A stretch of 49,395 nt of DNA. Source: a virus. The stretch lies in IMG/VR virus record IMGVR_UViG_3300046522_000138, positions 1 to 49,395 of that record. One strand, given 5' to 3'. Positions 41,008-48,531 of this stretch are shown in pieces. The translations under genes were made by a program, and so were the position numbers. The notes below the pieces were generated by a model that ran no database searches, had not been told where the DNA came from, and saw only the letters and a program-made list of their open reading frames with translations. The stretch's first letter is position 1; each line of letters starts with the position of its first letter.

Positions 41008-41385
41008 TCACCAAACTTCTGTACGAGTCACAATCCCGTTAAAGTCGTAGAAGCCTGCTGGTTCAGGTGAAGGCTTCTCTTTATAACGAATCCGCGATGC
41101 GATAAGCTTTTTGTCTTGGTCGCTGACGTACTCAGAACAAAATACGTGAGTGAACTGACAGCCTGCCACGTTGGGCCACGCTTCGGAGCCAGCGTCGTAA
41201 AATTTTACAACACCGCCACTCTCGCTCACATATTGGAGCGTAGTGTGTTTGAAGAGGCCACGACGAACAGGTTCAATACACTGAGCCTTCTGCCGCACAC
41301 GAATGTCGAACACTGCTACTCGTGCTGTAGGGTCGTTGTCCGCAATTTGTATGGCTTTTTCGGACACTTGTTCAAAGGTTTTCAT
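41008..41385 (-). CDS. Hypothetical protein after thyX
   Basis: A 125-residue mixed alpha/beta protein (MKTFEQVSEKAIQIADNDP, AVFDIRVRQKAQC). It is coupled by ATGA to the thyX stop. It contains four Cys but no clear motif. The function is unknown. Confidence 0.6.
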   Translation of the reverse strand: MKTFEQVSEKAIQIADNDPTARVAVFDIRVRQKAQCIEPVRRGLFKHTTLQYVSESGGVVKFYDAGSEAWPNVAGCQFTHVFCSEYVSDQDKKLIASRIRYKEKPSPEPAGFYDFNGIVTRTEVW

Positions 41386-42365
41386 TTAGGCACCTTGTAA
41401 TTCTCGCCAGGAATAAGCTTCCTATTCATGATCCAACCACAAAACTGAGCACTCCACAGCTTTCCGTCACGGTCTGCATGACTGATGCCCGGTTCCCAAG
41501 ACTCAGCAAAACCGGGATGATTGACCGCCATTTGGTATCCGTTCGGCTCCTCACCACAAGGCTTCATAGGAGTTGCCTGATGCTGCATAGCACTGGCATG
41601 CTTCCTATCGTCACCAACAAGCTTATCATACACTCGCAAGCATTGCTCAAGGCCATAGTCTACCGCACGGAAGCTGACCGCACCTGTACGGGCAGAGGAC
41701 ACTTTGATAGCCTCTTCCGTGTTTAGAATGATAAGATCGCCTTCTTGCCCCTCTGTGTCAGCAACGAAAAACATTTGTTTGCCCGCGTCATCTCGCATCT
41801 CCTCCACATACGGTAAGTGCCACTCTCCCGGTTGTAGCAGTTGCGGAACACTCTGCTCATGGGCGCGGTACATAGCATTGGCTGCATCTTCGAGGGTTGG
41901 GTCAGCGTCGCTGTGATTCCTCAGCCAATACCAATTTTGCCACTCTGTTGCACTCATCACTCCCTTGATTACTTGATACGCCTCCGTTGGACGATTGAAA
42001 ATTTGCTTGGCATAGCCCGCTTCATAGTACCCCTTGGCGAACTCGCTTGCACTATTCTTAGCCATCTCCCACCACTCTTCTGGTGTGTACATACCCTTGA
42101 TAAGTGCAGCATGTGGGCCGGCATCAATCATACCCTTGTTCGCCTTACCGAAACGTACTGGCTTAGCTGTAAGTTGCAGTTGCATTTTCTCGAAGGGGAT
42201 AGCCCTAGAGCTTGCAGCATTCCGGCAGATCATAGAGTGGGTTAATATTTCCGCCCACACAATACGAGGTACTTCAATTTCAAACGTGGTGAGTCGGTTT
42301 CCTTGCGGACTCACGCTGTCCTTAAGAACCCTAATGACGCTTTCTTTACCTTTTACTTCAATCAT
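41382..42365 (-). CDS. thyX: Flavin-dependent thymidylate synthase
   Basis: This 327-residue enzyme makes dTMP from dUMP with FAD and methylene-tetrahydrofolate. The ThyX motif reads HSMICRNAASSRA (43-55), a variant of RHRxxSxNxxSxR found in phage enzymes; NWYWLRNHSDADPTL and SSARTGAVSFR supply further dUMP and FAD contacts. It is longer than typical bacterial ThyX (about 220-250) because of a C-terminal extension. It supplies thymidine for replication alongside NrdAB. Confidence 0.92.
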   Translation of the reverse strand: MIEVKGKESVIRVLKDSVSPQGNRLTTFEIEVPRIVWAEILTHSMICRNAASSRAIPFEKMQLQLTAKPVRFGKANKGMIDAGPHAALIKGMYTPEEWWEMAKNSASEFAKGYYEAGYAKQIFNRPTEAYQVIKGVMSATEWQNWYWLRNHSDADPTLEDAANAMYRAHEQSVPQLLQPGEWHLPYVEEMRDDAGKQMFFVADTEGQEGDLIILNTEEAIKVSSARTGAVSFRAVDYGLEQCLRVYDKLVGDDRKHASAMQHQATPMKPCGEEPNGYQMAVNHPGFAESWEPGISHADRDGKLWSAQFCGWIMNRKLIPGENYKVPK

Positions 42366-42529
42366 CGCCCCTCCTCAATCTTCTTAGAAATATTCTCCAG
42401 AGCAGCTTGCTCATCTGCTGAAAACAACACAGCACTCCGATAGCTGTTCAGCCAGTCTACAAAGTCTGTTCCTTCGCAATCACCGACGTGCTCCATGTAT
42501 TTCAGCAGAAGTGTTTTATAGTTTATCAT
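42362..42529 (-). CDS. Hypothetical 55-residue protein
   Basis: The frame MINYKTLLLKYMEHVGDCEGTDF...IEEGR is helical and acidic, coupled to thyX by ATGA and starting three bases after the upstream stop. The function is unknown. Confidence 0.6.
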   Translation of the reverse strand: MINYKTLLLKYMEHVGDCEGTDFVDWLNSYRSAVLFSADEQAALENISKKIEEGR

Positions 42530-42531
42530 CC

Positions 42532-42705
42532 TTATTTCTCCTGAATCACCACTTCATGCGTTTTCGCACACTCGCTACAAATCACCTTCCAATCTCCTAA
42601 ACGCAAACCATGTTCAGGATATTCTTGGAAGTCGTAATCGAGATTGCTGTCGTAGAATGTCTTGCAATCGCAAATATCGCACAAGCGGTAGTCTGCTGCT
42701 GCCAT
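42532..42705 (-). CDS. Small zinc-ribbon protein
   Basis: The 57-residue protein has CDIC near 9-12 and CSEC near 43-46, a two-knuckle zinc ribbon with acidic residues between. TAATG coupling links it to the upstream gene. It may bind nucleic acid or protein. Confidence 0.65.
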   Translation of the reverse strand: MAAADYRLCDICDCKTFYDSNLDYDFQEYPEHGLRLGDWKVICSECAKTHEVVIQEK

Positions 42706-42860
42706 TATTCGTCACCTTTCCAAGCCCAATAGTCAGTGCTCGCGTCATCCCAACCGCACCAGTTATCAACACCATGGTTTCGCAGAAAAGCAAGCAGAGC
42801 GCTATCGTCTTGCAGTTGGTCATATTCCTTCTTGCTAATCGTCACGTTTTCTTCAGTCAT
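42705..42860 (-). CDS. Hypothetical 51-residue protein
   Basis: The frame MTEENVTISKKEYDQLQDDSALLAF ends in a Trp/Asp-rich tail (DNWCGWDDASTDYWAWKGDE), a pattern seen in small phage proteins. It is coupled on both sides. Confidence 0.65.
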   Translation of the reverse strand: MTEENVTISKKEYDQLQDDSALLAFLRNHGVDNWCGWDDASTDYWAWKGDE

Positions 42861-43054
42861 CGCATCAATCCTTCCAGTCGAAAATAGGTTTCAGTCAAAT
42901 CGATAATCTCATAATTCTCATTCTCTTCAATATAGAACCTCATATGAAGCTTGAAAGCATTCTTCAAAGCGCCTGTTGAGCACCAAGCCACTTTGGCATT
43001 GAAGGAGACGAATTCGTTTGTCGGCTTGTGTAGAATTGCAAAGATTTTTGTCAT
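42857..43054 (-). CDS. Hypothetical 65-residue protein
   Basis: This small alpha/beta protein (MTKIFAILHKPTNEFVSF) starts at 43054, sharing a base with the upstream TGA. A GTG six bases earlier is less likely. No motif is recognised. Confidence 0.6.
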   Translation of the reverse strand: MTKIFAILHKPTNEFVSFNAKVAWCSTGALKNAFKLHMRFYIEENENYEIIDLTETYFRLEGLMR

Positions 43055-43368
43055 CACCACACCTTCACAGCATACACCACACGTGGCTCAACATCCTTGA
43101 AAATAGCACACCAACGCCCGTATGCATCCATAACATTACTAACCAGTGCATCTGGTTGCTCTCCACCCACTTCAAATCCAACAAACCAATCTTGTCCATT
43201 GTTGCAATTCAGGCACACAATATGCATGCCCAAATGTTGACCACCTTCCGACATATCCGTGATCTGCTCGCTAGTAAGCCAAGTGTGCTCCGACAAGAAG
43301 TCTTCGACGCGCCACTCTGAATCCATCCTGCGACCGATGCCAACGAATGGTTCGTATTCAGTGCTCAT
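43054..43368 (-). CDS. Hypothetical acidic protein
   Basis: The 104-residue protein has a SEHTWLTSEQITDMSEGGQHLG helix and a Cys pair (CLNCNNGQ). The ribosome site is AGGGG before ATG. No family is recognised. Confidence 0.55.
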   Translation of the reverse strand: MSTEYEPFVGIGRRMDSEWRVEDFLSEHTWLTSEQITDMSEGGQHLGMHIVCLNCNNGQDWFVGFEVGGEQPDALVSNVMDAYGRWCAIFKDVEPRVVYAVKVW

Positions 43369-43377
43369 TATATCCCC

Positions 43378-43791
43378 TTAGTTATCTCTACAAAATCTAT
43401 GATGATCCACCACCCTATCGCAACGAAGTCTACGTGCCCACTCTGGCTGTATATCCTTGCGGAAGTAGTACGTGTATTCGCTGCTCAGTACGTGCATAGT
43501 AGATGAGTCTTCCCATTTGGTCAAGAACTTTTTATCATATCTTACGTGACTCAAGCGCATCCCTCGTCGGTAACTGGAAAATTGCCCTTTACGCTTAACA
43601 ATCTTACACGTTCCTACTCCACTACGTCGTGAACGATTTCGAATTACTTGTCGTACTGCCGCAACACCTCTTGTGCTTTCTCCGCGTGCTTCCAGCCAAG
43701 TGATAGATTTCTCACAAGTGTTGTCCTCTGCCTTAGCCTGTGCCCCGCTTGCCAACATCATCGCAAGGAAGAGGGCGCCTGCTGTGCTCAA
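43378..43791 (-). CDS. Secreted cell wall hydrolase, SleB/CwlJ type
   Basis: The 137-residue protein has a signal peptide (MSTAGALFLAMMLASGAQA) and the Hydrolase_2 signature WLEARGEST (32-40, candidate catalytic Glu34), GVAAVRQVIRNRS and KGQFSSY. These enzymes cut peptidoglycan glycan strands. Finding one here, in the replication block and far from the lysis genes, suggests a different role or timing. The start TTG at 43791 overlaps the ligase stop. Confidence 0.82.
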   Translation of the reverse strand: MSTAGALFLAMMLASGAQAKAEDNTCEKSITWLEARGESTRGVAAVRQVIRNRSRRSGVGTCKIVKRKGQFSSYRRGMRLSHVRYDKKFLTKWEDSSTMHVLSSEYTYYFRKDIQPEWARRLRCDRVVDHHRFCRDN

Positions 43792-44681
43792 ATGTCGTCC
43801 TCATCTCGCCACCCCAAGAAGATAGGAAAGCGATAAGAGTCCTTCATACCCACTGCAAAGTATTTGAACTTAGCAAGTTTACCAAGGTACTTTCCCTTGT
43901 TAGCCCACACTTCTTCGCGTCCAGCATCATCGAATCCGCTACCCATTGTGAAGCGAATACCGTCACACTCGCACACAAGAGCACCTAACGTCCCTGCACC
44001 GACCATGCCTTCTTGTGCCTGACTGCGCTGCGTCCGTCCTAGCTCATTGGTCTTGGCTTCGTTAGTATTGGTCATCTTCTCTTCGAAGCCGATCACAACA
44101 GCTTCTGCATCGGAGAAACGCTTGATCTTGCCAATGATGCCCTCTTTGGCTGTGGAGCGGCCTTGTTTGTAGTATCCGTCAAGGCGTCGTACCATTACAC
44201 CCTCATAACCGTTGTGTAGCACACAGTCTTCAAACAACTGGAGCGCTTCTTCACTGTGAATGCGGGACTGTGGTAGGATGTGAACTTGAGTACTGCTTGC
44301 ATGACTGACAATCTCTTCCGCCTTGGAGTAGCGGATTGCATAAATGTCATCAGAAAACACATAGTCAAACACAGCAAGGCGCAGTTCGTACTTACTGAAT
44401 TCAGGCTTCAAATCCGTTGCCATAACAGTTTGTGTTGTTACGTTGAATACGTTAGGCGCGTTCCACGGGCCATACAGAATTTCACCGTCAAGGCCGTTGT
44501 ACTCAGGTTTGCCGAACAATTCTTGTACAGCTTTACTGCGGATTGGCTTCATAGACCGTGAATACACTACGCCATCGATGATGACAACACGGATTCCGTC
44601 TAGTTTGACGCTGGCATACAGCGGGTACTTCAACGTAGAAGTGTCTTCGCAAGTAAATGCGAGCATTGGTTTAAAATTCAT
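43788..44681 (-). CDS. ATP-dependent DNA ligase
   Basis: The 297-residue ligase seals nicks. The nucleotidyl-lysine motif is VKLDGIR (Lys27), then DGEI (65-68), a central FDYVF, EGVMVRR and IGKIKRF. A short OB-type C-terminal part ends WRDEDDI. It is compact like the T7 ligase. ATGA overlap with the upstream gene. Confidence 0.92.
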   Translation of the reverse strand: MNFKPMLAFTCEDTSTLKYPLYASVKLDGIRVVIIDGVVYSRSMKPIRSKAVQELFGKPEYNGLDGEILYGPWNAPNVFNVTTQTVMATDLKPEFSKYELRLAVFDYVFSDDIYAIRYSKAEEIVSHASSTQVHILPQSRIHSEEALQLFEDCVLHNGYEGVMVRRLDGYYKQGRSTAKEGIIGKIKRFSDAEAVVIGFEEKMTNTNEAKTNELGRTQRSQAQEGMVGAGTLGALVCECDGIRFTMGSGFDDAGREEVWANKGKYLGKLAKFKYFAVGMKDSYRFPIFLGWRDEDDI

Positions 44682-44932
44682 CGGTCATCTCTATTGTAAG
44701 GTTTTTGCAAGTTGTGCGAAAGCTCATCCTTTGCACGCTGGCTCTCAGATCGCCAGTCTTCGTATTGATTGTCAAGCCATTTCAACATGCCTTCGAAACG
44801 CTCGCTAGAGAACTTCTTGTACTCTTCTTCGCAAGGTACATCGACACTGTTTGTACGGCTGGCAATGTCGAGAACATCTTTGAAGCTGAAGTATCTCGAC
44901 CAACAATAATCCATTAATTCAATCTTAGTCAT
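44678..44932 (-). CDS. Hypothetical protein, first gene of the minus-strand block
   Basis: The 84-residue acidic helical protein (MTKIELMDYCWSRYFSFKD) starts at 44932 after AAGGAGGGTGT. It is the promoter-proximal gene ahead of the ligase. A longer frame to 44995 runs into the promoter and is rejected. Confidence 0.6.
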   Translation of the reverse strand: MTKIELMDYCWSRYFSFKDVLDIASRTNSVDVPCEEEYKKFSSERFEGMLKWLDNQYEDWRSESQRAKDELSHNLQKPYNRDDR

Positions 44933-44960
44933 ACACCCTCCTTTGTCAAAATATTCGATC

Positions 44961-44989
44961 ATAGTAGACCACGTGCAAGCATCTGTCAA
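44961..44989 (-). promoter_or_regulatory. Sigma70-like promoter, start of the minus-strand block
   Basis: On the minus strand TTGACA (44989-44984), 17 bases and TACTAT (44966-44961), 28 bases before the ATG at 44932. Confidence 0.8.
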
Positions 44990-45032
44990 CAACAATTTTA
45001 GGCTAAGCGAGCTAACATTCTTACGAAGGCTC

Positions 45033-45061
45033 TTGACATGCCCTCTACAGCGTGCTATCCT
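45033..45061 (+). promoter_or_regulatory. Sigma70-like promoter, divergent from the previous one
   Basis: TTGACA (45033-45038), a 17-base spacer and TATCCT (45056-45061), 29 bases before the ATG at 45091. The two -35 boxes are only 43 bases apart, so regulation may be shared. Confidence 0.8.
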
Positions 45062-45090
45062 ACGTACTCACAACAATTTTAGGAGGGTGT

Positions 45091-45564
45091 ATGAAAAATG
45101 AGCAAACGCAGTTTCCACTCAAAGTGAAGTGCATTAATGATGAGTGTTCTTCGCTTCAGTTTGGGGAAATTTACATTGCAGTAACTGAGTACTATGGCTC
45201 AGATTACGTACTGGAAGGAGAGCGCGGAACTTGGGCTAAATCTCGATTTGAAATTGTTCCTGACGAAGCCCCTGTTGCAGAAAAAGAAGTGAAAGAGGAA
45301 TACACAGGAGCATCTGTCAGCTACTATAGTGTCCCTGTGGACATCCCAACCGATCCTAACAAGAAGCCCTACATCGCAGAGTGCAATGACATCATCGAGG
45401 CTCTTGGCATGAACTACGCAGAAGGCAATGCATTTAAGGCCATCTGGCGCTCTTGTGCAGCACGCAAGTTTGGTGTTGCTAAGAAGGGATACGATAACGG
45501 CCTATATGACGCGGAGAAGGTGGTATTTTTTGGTGAGAGAATGGTTGCTATGGCGAAGAAATGA
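45091..45564 (+). CDS. Phage protein with DUF3310-like C-terminus
   Basis: The 157-residue protein begins MKNEQTQFPLKVKCIND with a small beta barrel. Its C-terminal domain ECNDIIEALGMNYAEGNAFKAIWR...LYDAEKVVFFGERM is like the NAFKYLWR-type (SaV/DUF3310) domain found in many phages near nucleotide-metabolism genes. The ATG at 45091 follows AGGAGGGTGT; a longer frame covers the promoter. It is the first plus-strand gene of the early region. Its biochemical role is unknown. Confidence 0.75.
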   Translation: MKNEQTQFPLKVKCINDECSSLQFGEIYIAVTEYYGSDYVLEGERGTWAKSRFEIVPDEAPVAEKEVKEEYTGASVSYYSVPVDIPTDPNKKPYIAECNDIIEALGMNYAEGNAFKAIWRSCAARKFGVAKKGYDNGLYDAEKVVFFGERMVAMAKK

Positions 45565-45591
45565 TTTCTAAATTGTACAAAAAGTCATAAC

Positions 45592-45715
45592 CAGAAATTG
45601 GGTGCTGTTTGGGAATACATGCGCCCTTGGGACCAACGAGGCATATCCTCCGCTCTGCCACTTCTTGGTATCGGAGACGCCCTTCTCAAAATTCTTCCTC
45701 TGAAAATCACGTTTT
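45592..45715 (+). repeat. Diverged non-coding repeat, copy 1
   Basis: It shares TTGGGACCAACGAG (here 45627-45640) and, 60 bases later, CTGAAAATCACGTTTT (45700-45715) with copy 2. AAATTGG, CTGT and GAAT upstream also align with copy 2. Confidence 0.55.
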
Positions 45716-46013
45716 AGCAAACGTACCCCTCTTCTATACATCCCCCTCTCAACAGGCAAAGCTTCGCCATCAGCCCAGCTAAGGCCGCCTTTACATTTCT
45801 CCAGACGATAGAAGCCCCTACCCACGCTATACAGTGTGGCAGCAACTCCAGTTGCAATGTCTCAGGGCAAAGCACTCCCTTTCCCTCATCTAAGAGGGAT
45901 GTTCTCTATATGTCATACTACGCCAATTGGTAGGTGCGCACAGGCGCTTAGCTGGTGTACAGCCTAGTAGTTCTGATAGGGGGATTCCTTTCAAGAGAAG
46001 GAGAGATAAGAAT

Positions 46014-46031
46014 CACAGCATGATTGCTGTG
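46014..46031. repeat. Stem-loop CACAGCA-TGAT-TGCTGTG
   Basis: Perfect 7-base arms and a 4-base loop in the early non-coding region, without a T-run on either side. It could be an operator or an RNA element. Confidence 0.5.
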
Positions 46032-46238
46032 GGAATGTGTTCAAGATAGACCTTACGAGTCCGCTTAGCAAGTGATTATTGAGTGAGAATTGAAATTTTT
46101 GTCAGACTTGTCTTACGAAGGTTTCCTGTTGTCCACAGAACAACTGTTTATGCATACAGCGTTGGACGTTAGAATCTATCGCTTATCATTACTCATGGCA
46201 ATACACAAGGAAAAAGTGAAGATTTTTACGTCAACCTA

Positions 46239-46267
46239 TTGACTGTGTGTGGGTTAAGCCCTATAGT
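46239..46267 (+). promoter_or_regulatory. Sigma70-like promoter with a long leader
   Basis: TTGACT (46239-46244), 17 bases and TATAGT (46262-46267). The start codon is at 46379, so the transcript would carry a leader of about 105 bases. Confidence 0.75.
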
Positions 46268-46378
46268 TCAACTCATCGACGCAGCAGAGACAACAGTTAA
46301 AGCGGCGACAACACTAACTAGGCTGGCATACACAGAGAAGTCAGCAAACCAAACTTACACACTATATAGGAGCTTAAA

Positions 46379-47074
46379 ATGACGAAATCCGTGGTTATCC
46401 GCCTTGCCCCCATCACTTCGGTCCCAATGATTGTGGATGCCCAGTCTTTGAACAACGGAAGGCTGACCGCGATCATGGACGATGGTAACGAGCATGAGAT
46501 TGGCGTTGATTTTTTCCGAGCTTCATACCCTGTCGATCCAACCATCGCACATAAAATTGTGCAAGAGTACGCTAAACAGAAGGGTATTGCACCTACGGAA
46601 TTCTTGGTGCGAAGCCGTCTCCCGAAGACTAACGTTAAGCCACGCAAAACCAACGACAGCGAAGCAACCAGCCTGCAACTTGTGAAGAGTGACAAAGCTG
46701 AACAGCCTAAAGAGGAATCGAAGCATGACAACTTGACTGCTATGGCTCAGGCTCTCCAAGATGCGCACAACAAGCGCAAGGATGACGTGAAGCCGGAGGA
46801 ACAGAAAGCCTCCGCAGACAAGCCGGAAGGCGCTATTGTGAAGCGTTCGCAGGGTGAAAAGAAGCGAGCGTATCAGAAGAAGGACAAAGAGCGTTCAGCA
46901 CGCTCACGCGCTGCATACGAACGCTATGTTAAGGAGATCGCACAAAAAATTGAAGAATCTCCGACAGCTATGCAAGCAGCTGTGCCGGGTCCAGGCGTGA
47001 CGACTGAGCAAGTGAGCGATGCCGAACTTCAGTTTGCTCTGAAGTTGGTAAAGCTTCTCAAAGGCGTCATGTAA
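46379..47074 (+). CDS. Hypothetical early protein, charged and partly disordered
   Basis: The 231-residue protein has a beta-rich N-terminal domain (MTKSVVIRLAPITSVPMIV) and a Lys/Glu/Gln/Ser-rich central region that is probably disordered (about 80-165). A basic helix follows (KKRAYQKKDKERSARSRAAY), and the C-terminal helix ends LKLVKLLKGVM. Basic patches suggest contact with nucleic acid. It has its own promoter and terminator. No family is recognised. Confidence 0.65.
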   Translation: MTKSVVIRLAPITSVPMIVDAQSLNNGRLTAIMDDGNEHEIGVDFFRASYPVDPTIAHKIVQEYAKQKGIAPTEFLVRSRLPKTNVKPRKTNDSEATSLQLVKSDKAEQPKEESKHDNLTAMAQALQDAHNKRKDDVKPEEQKASADKPEGAIVKRSQGEKKRAYQKKDKERSARSRAAYERYVKEIAQKIEESPTAMQAAVPGPGVTTEQVSDAELQFALKLVKLLKGVM

Positions 47075-47100
47075 CTGCACAATTTCCTCGTGAGGCAGCT

Positions 47101-47130
47101 AGGCCACTCTTCGGGGTGGCCTTTTTGTTT
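47101..47130 (+). terminator. Terminator after the early gene
   Basis: AGGCCACTC (47101-47109), loop TTCG and GGGTGGCCT (47114-47122), with one G-U pair, followed by TTTTGTTT. Confidence 0.9.
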
Positions 47131-47146
47131 GTGCTCAATTTTCCCC

Positions 47147-47175
47147 TTGCACTCTTATCCTTCTTACGCTAAGAT
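47147..47175 (+). promoter_or_regulatory. Sigma70-like promoter
   Basis: TTGCAC (47147-47152), 17 bases and TAAGAT (47170-47175), 32 bases before the ATG at 47207. Confidence 0.75.
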
Positions 47176-47206
47176 GATCCTGTCTTAACAAACATACGAG
47201 TGGAAG

Positions 47207-47575
47207 ATGAAACTGACTCCCGCAACGCTTAAAAAGTTCAACGAAGCCCCTATCAAAGTCAGCTTGTGGAATGGCAACTTCAACAAGGCTGTGGTAGAAG
47301 TGGTAAACAATAAAATCAAGTATGTGCTTGAAGTGGAGGACACGCACCCAATCCTTAAGCAGTTCTCTTGTGTCAAAGAAGAGAAAGTGTCTCTGTGGGT
47401 GTGGGGAACAACGCACACTGGATTTCTGGACAATGCGCCACTTGAGGAACTTTCATCAGTGTTACAAAAGATGAGGGAAGCTGTAAAAATGACGGATGAG
47501 TATGCATCTGAGGTTTATGCGAACAACCTTGCATCCTTGACAGAGTTTTACAAAGACTTCTACCCTAATTATTAA
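47207..47575 (+). CDS. Hypothetical early protein
   Basis: A 122-residue protein with a beta-rich first half (IKVSLWNGNFNKAVVEVV, EEKVSLWVWGTTHTG) and a helical second half ending in aromatic residues (FYKDFYPNY). The ribosome site is GGAAG. No family is recognised. Confidence 0.65.
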   Translation: MKLTPATLKKFNEAPIKVSLWNGNFNKAVVEVVNNKIKYVLEVEDTHPILKQFSCVKEEKVSLWVWGTTHTGFLDNAPLEELSSVLQKMREAVKMTDEYASEVYANNLASLTEFYKDFYPNY

Positions 47576-47587
47576 CAAGGAACCAAA

Positions 47588-47836
47588 ATGACAATCAACA
47601 TTGACAAGCTCACCGCTGACATCATGAACATCCCTTGCAAGCGCTCTGACGAATCTTTCCGCGATGTGGATAGCAGGCTGCTTTACAAGGAAGGGCATAG
47701 GGATGCTAGGCATGCGGCTGTTGATGTTTTGCTGGAGTGGTTTAAGCAAGCTGCAATCGTGAGCGCGCCGCGTTGGCACGAAGCTGTTCGCCGCTCCAGC
47801 GCAATTAGGCGATGCGCAGACGCAAGGGGAGAATAA
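47588..47836 (+). CDS. Hypothetical early protein
   Basis: An 82-residue helical protein (MTINIDKLTADIMNIPCKR) with an Arg-rich C-terminus (HEAVRRSSAIRRCADARG). The motif KEGHRDARHAAVDVLLEW resembles a pattern seen in short phage proteins. It is 12 bases after the previous gene with an AAGGAA site, in the same operon. Confidence 0.6.
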   Translation: MTINIDKLTADIMNIPCKRSDESFRDVDSRLLYKEGHRDARHAAVDVLLEWFKQAAIVSAPRWHEAVRRSSAIRRCADARGE

Positions 47837-47853
47837 ATAGGTTCAATAACTGA

Positions 47854-47882
47854 TTGACAACAAGCATCACATATCCCATACT
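47854..47882 (+). promoter_or_regulatory. Sigma70-like promoter
   Basis: TTGACA (47854-47859), 17 bases and CATACT (47877-47882), 34 bases before the ATG at 47917. Confidence 0.8.
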
Positions 47883-47916
47883 GTGCTCACCATAACAAGC
47901 ATAAAGAGGGGATGTG

Positions 47917-48135
47917 ATGTCGGAAATGTCTAGGGACGAAATTACAATTCTAAGCGCTACGGATAAAGAAGTGTACGCTTACATCAAAGCCACATCTATC
48001 GACAACGATTGGCCCTTAGAATTGTACTATAATTCTGTTACGTTCATGTTCGATGCATGGTGGACATTGCCGACAGAGATGGGGTCGGGATATGTTCAAG
48101 CAGCCCGCTACACAAGGGCACAACCGGAGGAATGA
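47917..48135 (+). CDS. Hypothetical early protein
   Basis: A 72-residue protein (MSEMSRDEITILSATDKEV) with an aromatic centre (LYYNSVTFMFDAWWTLP). The ATG at 47917 lies five bases after GAGGGGATGTG. It is first in an operon of short genes. Confidence 0.6.
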   Translation: MSEMSRDEITILSATDKEVYAYIKATSIDNDWPLELYYNSVTFMFDAWWTLPTEMGSGYVQAARYTRAQPEE

Positions 48136-48142
48136 GGGTGTT

Positions 48143-48349
48143 ATGAGGGACGAACTTGGAAGCACTAACAAAGATGCTCCCTTCATCGAAGGCGACTGGA
48201 TTGAAATGTTTGACGAACGCTACTTAGTGCTCAAGAACTACGGCAATCGCGGAAGGGTGAGACTGATAAACACCCAAATGATTATTGATCCGTTTTATTG
48301 GAGCTTTCAAGGCATGGAAGCCCGACGAGTTAAAAGGAATGTGACATGA
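48143..48349 (+). CDS. Hypothetical early protein
   Basis: The 68-residue protein (MRDELGSTNKDAPFIEGDW) has a small SH3-like beta pattern (GDWIEMFDERYLVLKNYGNRGRV). It starts at 48143 after GAGGG; a longer frame from 48053 lies inside the previous gene. ATGA overlap with the next gene. Confidence 0.6.
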   Translation: MRDELGSTNKDAPFIEGDWIEMFDERYLVLKNYGNRGRVRLINTQMIIDPFYWSFQGMEARRVKRNVT

Positions 48350-48531
48350 GCTATACAATTGAGGATGTTATTAATTTTCGTCCGCACATTGTTTTGGAGG
48401 GAGTGGAAGATTCTCTATTTGACATATTAATTAAGCACTACATCTCTGAAGGTGTAGAAGAGCTAGGTGCAAAAAGACTCGCAAGGGCATATATAAATCT
48501 TTTGTTAAAACATTTGGAGGAACGATGCTAA
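48346..48531 (+). CDS. Hypothetical early protein
   Basis: A 61-residue helical protein (MSYTIEDVINFRPHIVL...LLKHLEERC), coupled by ATGA upstream and overlapping the next gene by 7 bases. No motif is recognised. Confidence 0.6.
   Translation: MSYTIEDVINFRPHIVLEGVEDSLFDILIKHYISEGVEELGAKRLARAYINLLLKHLEERC

Larger units (their letters stand above)
45565..46378. other. 814-base non-coding early control region
   Basis: No convincing gene is seen. The stretch holds one half of a diverged repeat (45592-45715), the hairpin GCAACT-CC-AGTTGC (45842-45855), the stem-loop CACAGCA-TGAT-TGCTGTG (46014-46031), a DnaA-box-like TTGTCCACA (near 46131-46139) and a promoter at 46239-46267. A minus-strand frame at 45568-45825 lacks a ribosome site. 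The region could hold a replication origin or small RNAs; this is inference. Confidence 0.45.

Noticed and set aside
45625-45640. GGGACCA in the repeated block read as a tRNA 3' end or attachment core
   Set aside because: No complementary acceptor 5' strand lies upstream in either copy, and there is no integrase gene in the window.
45568-45825. An 85-codon minus-strand frame in the early non-coding region
   Set aside because: It begins with GTG without a ribosome site or promoter, contains the diverged repeat, and runs against the plus-strand transcription. It is kept as non-coding, but homology search could overturn this.
45925-46005. A tRNA-like stretch (CGCCAATTGGTAGG resembles a D arm)
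   Set aside because: No matching acceptor stem, no proper anticodon arm and the supposed T loop (TTCTGAT) breaks the TTCRA rule.
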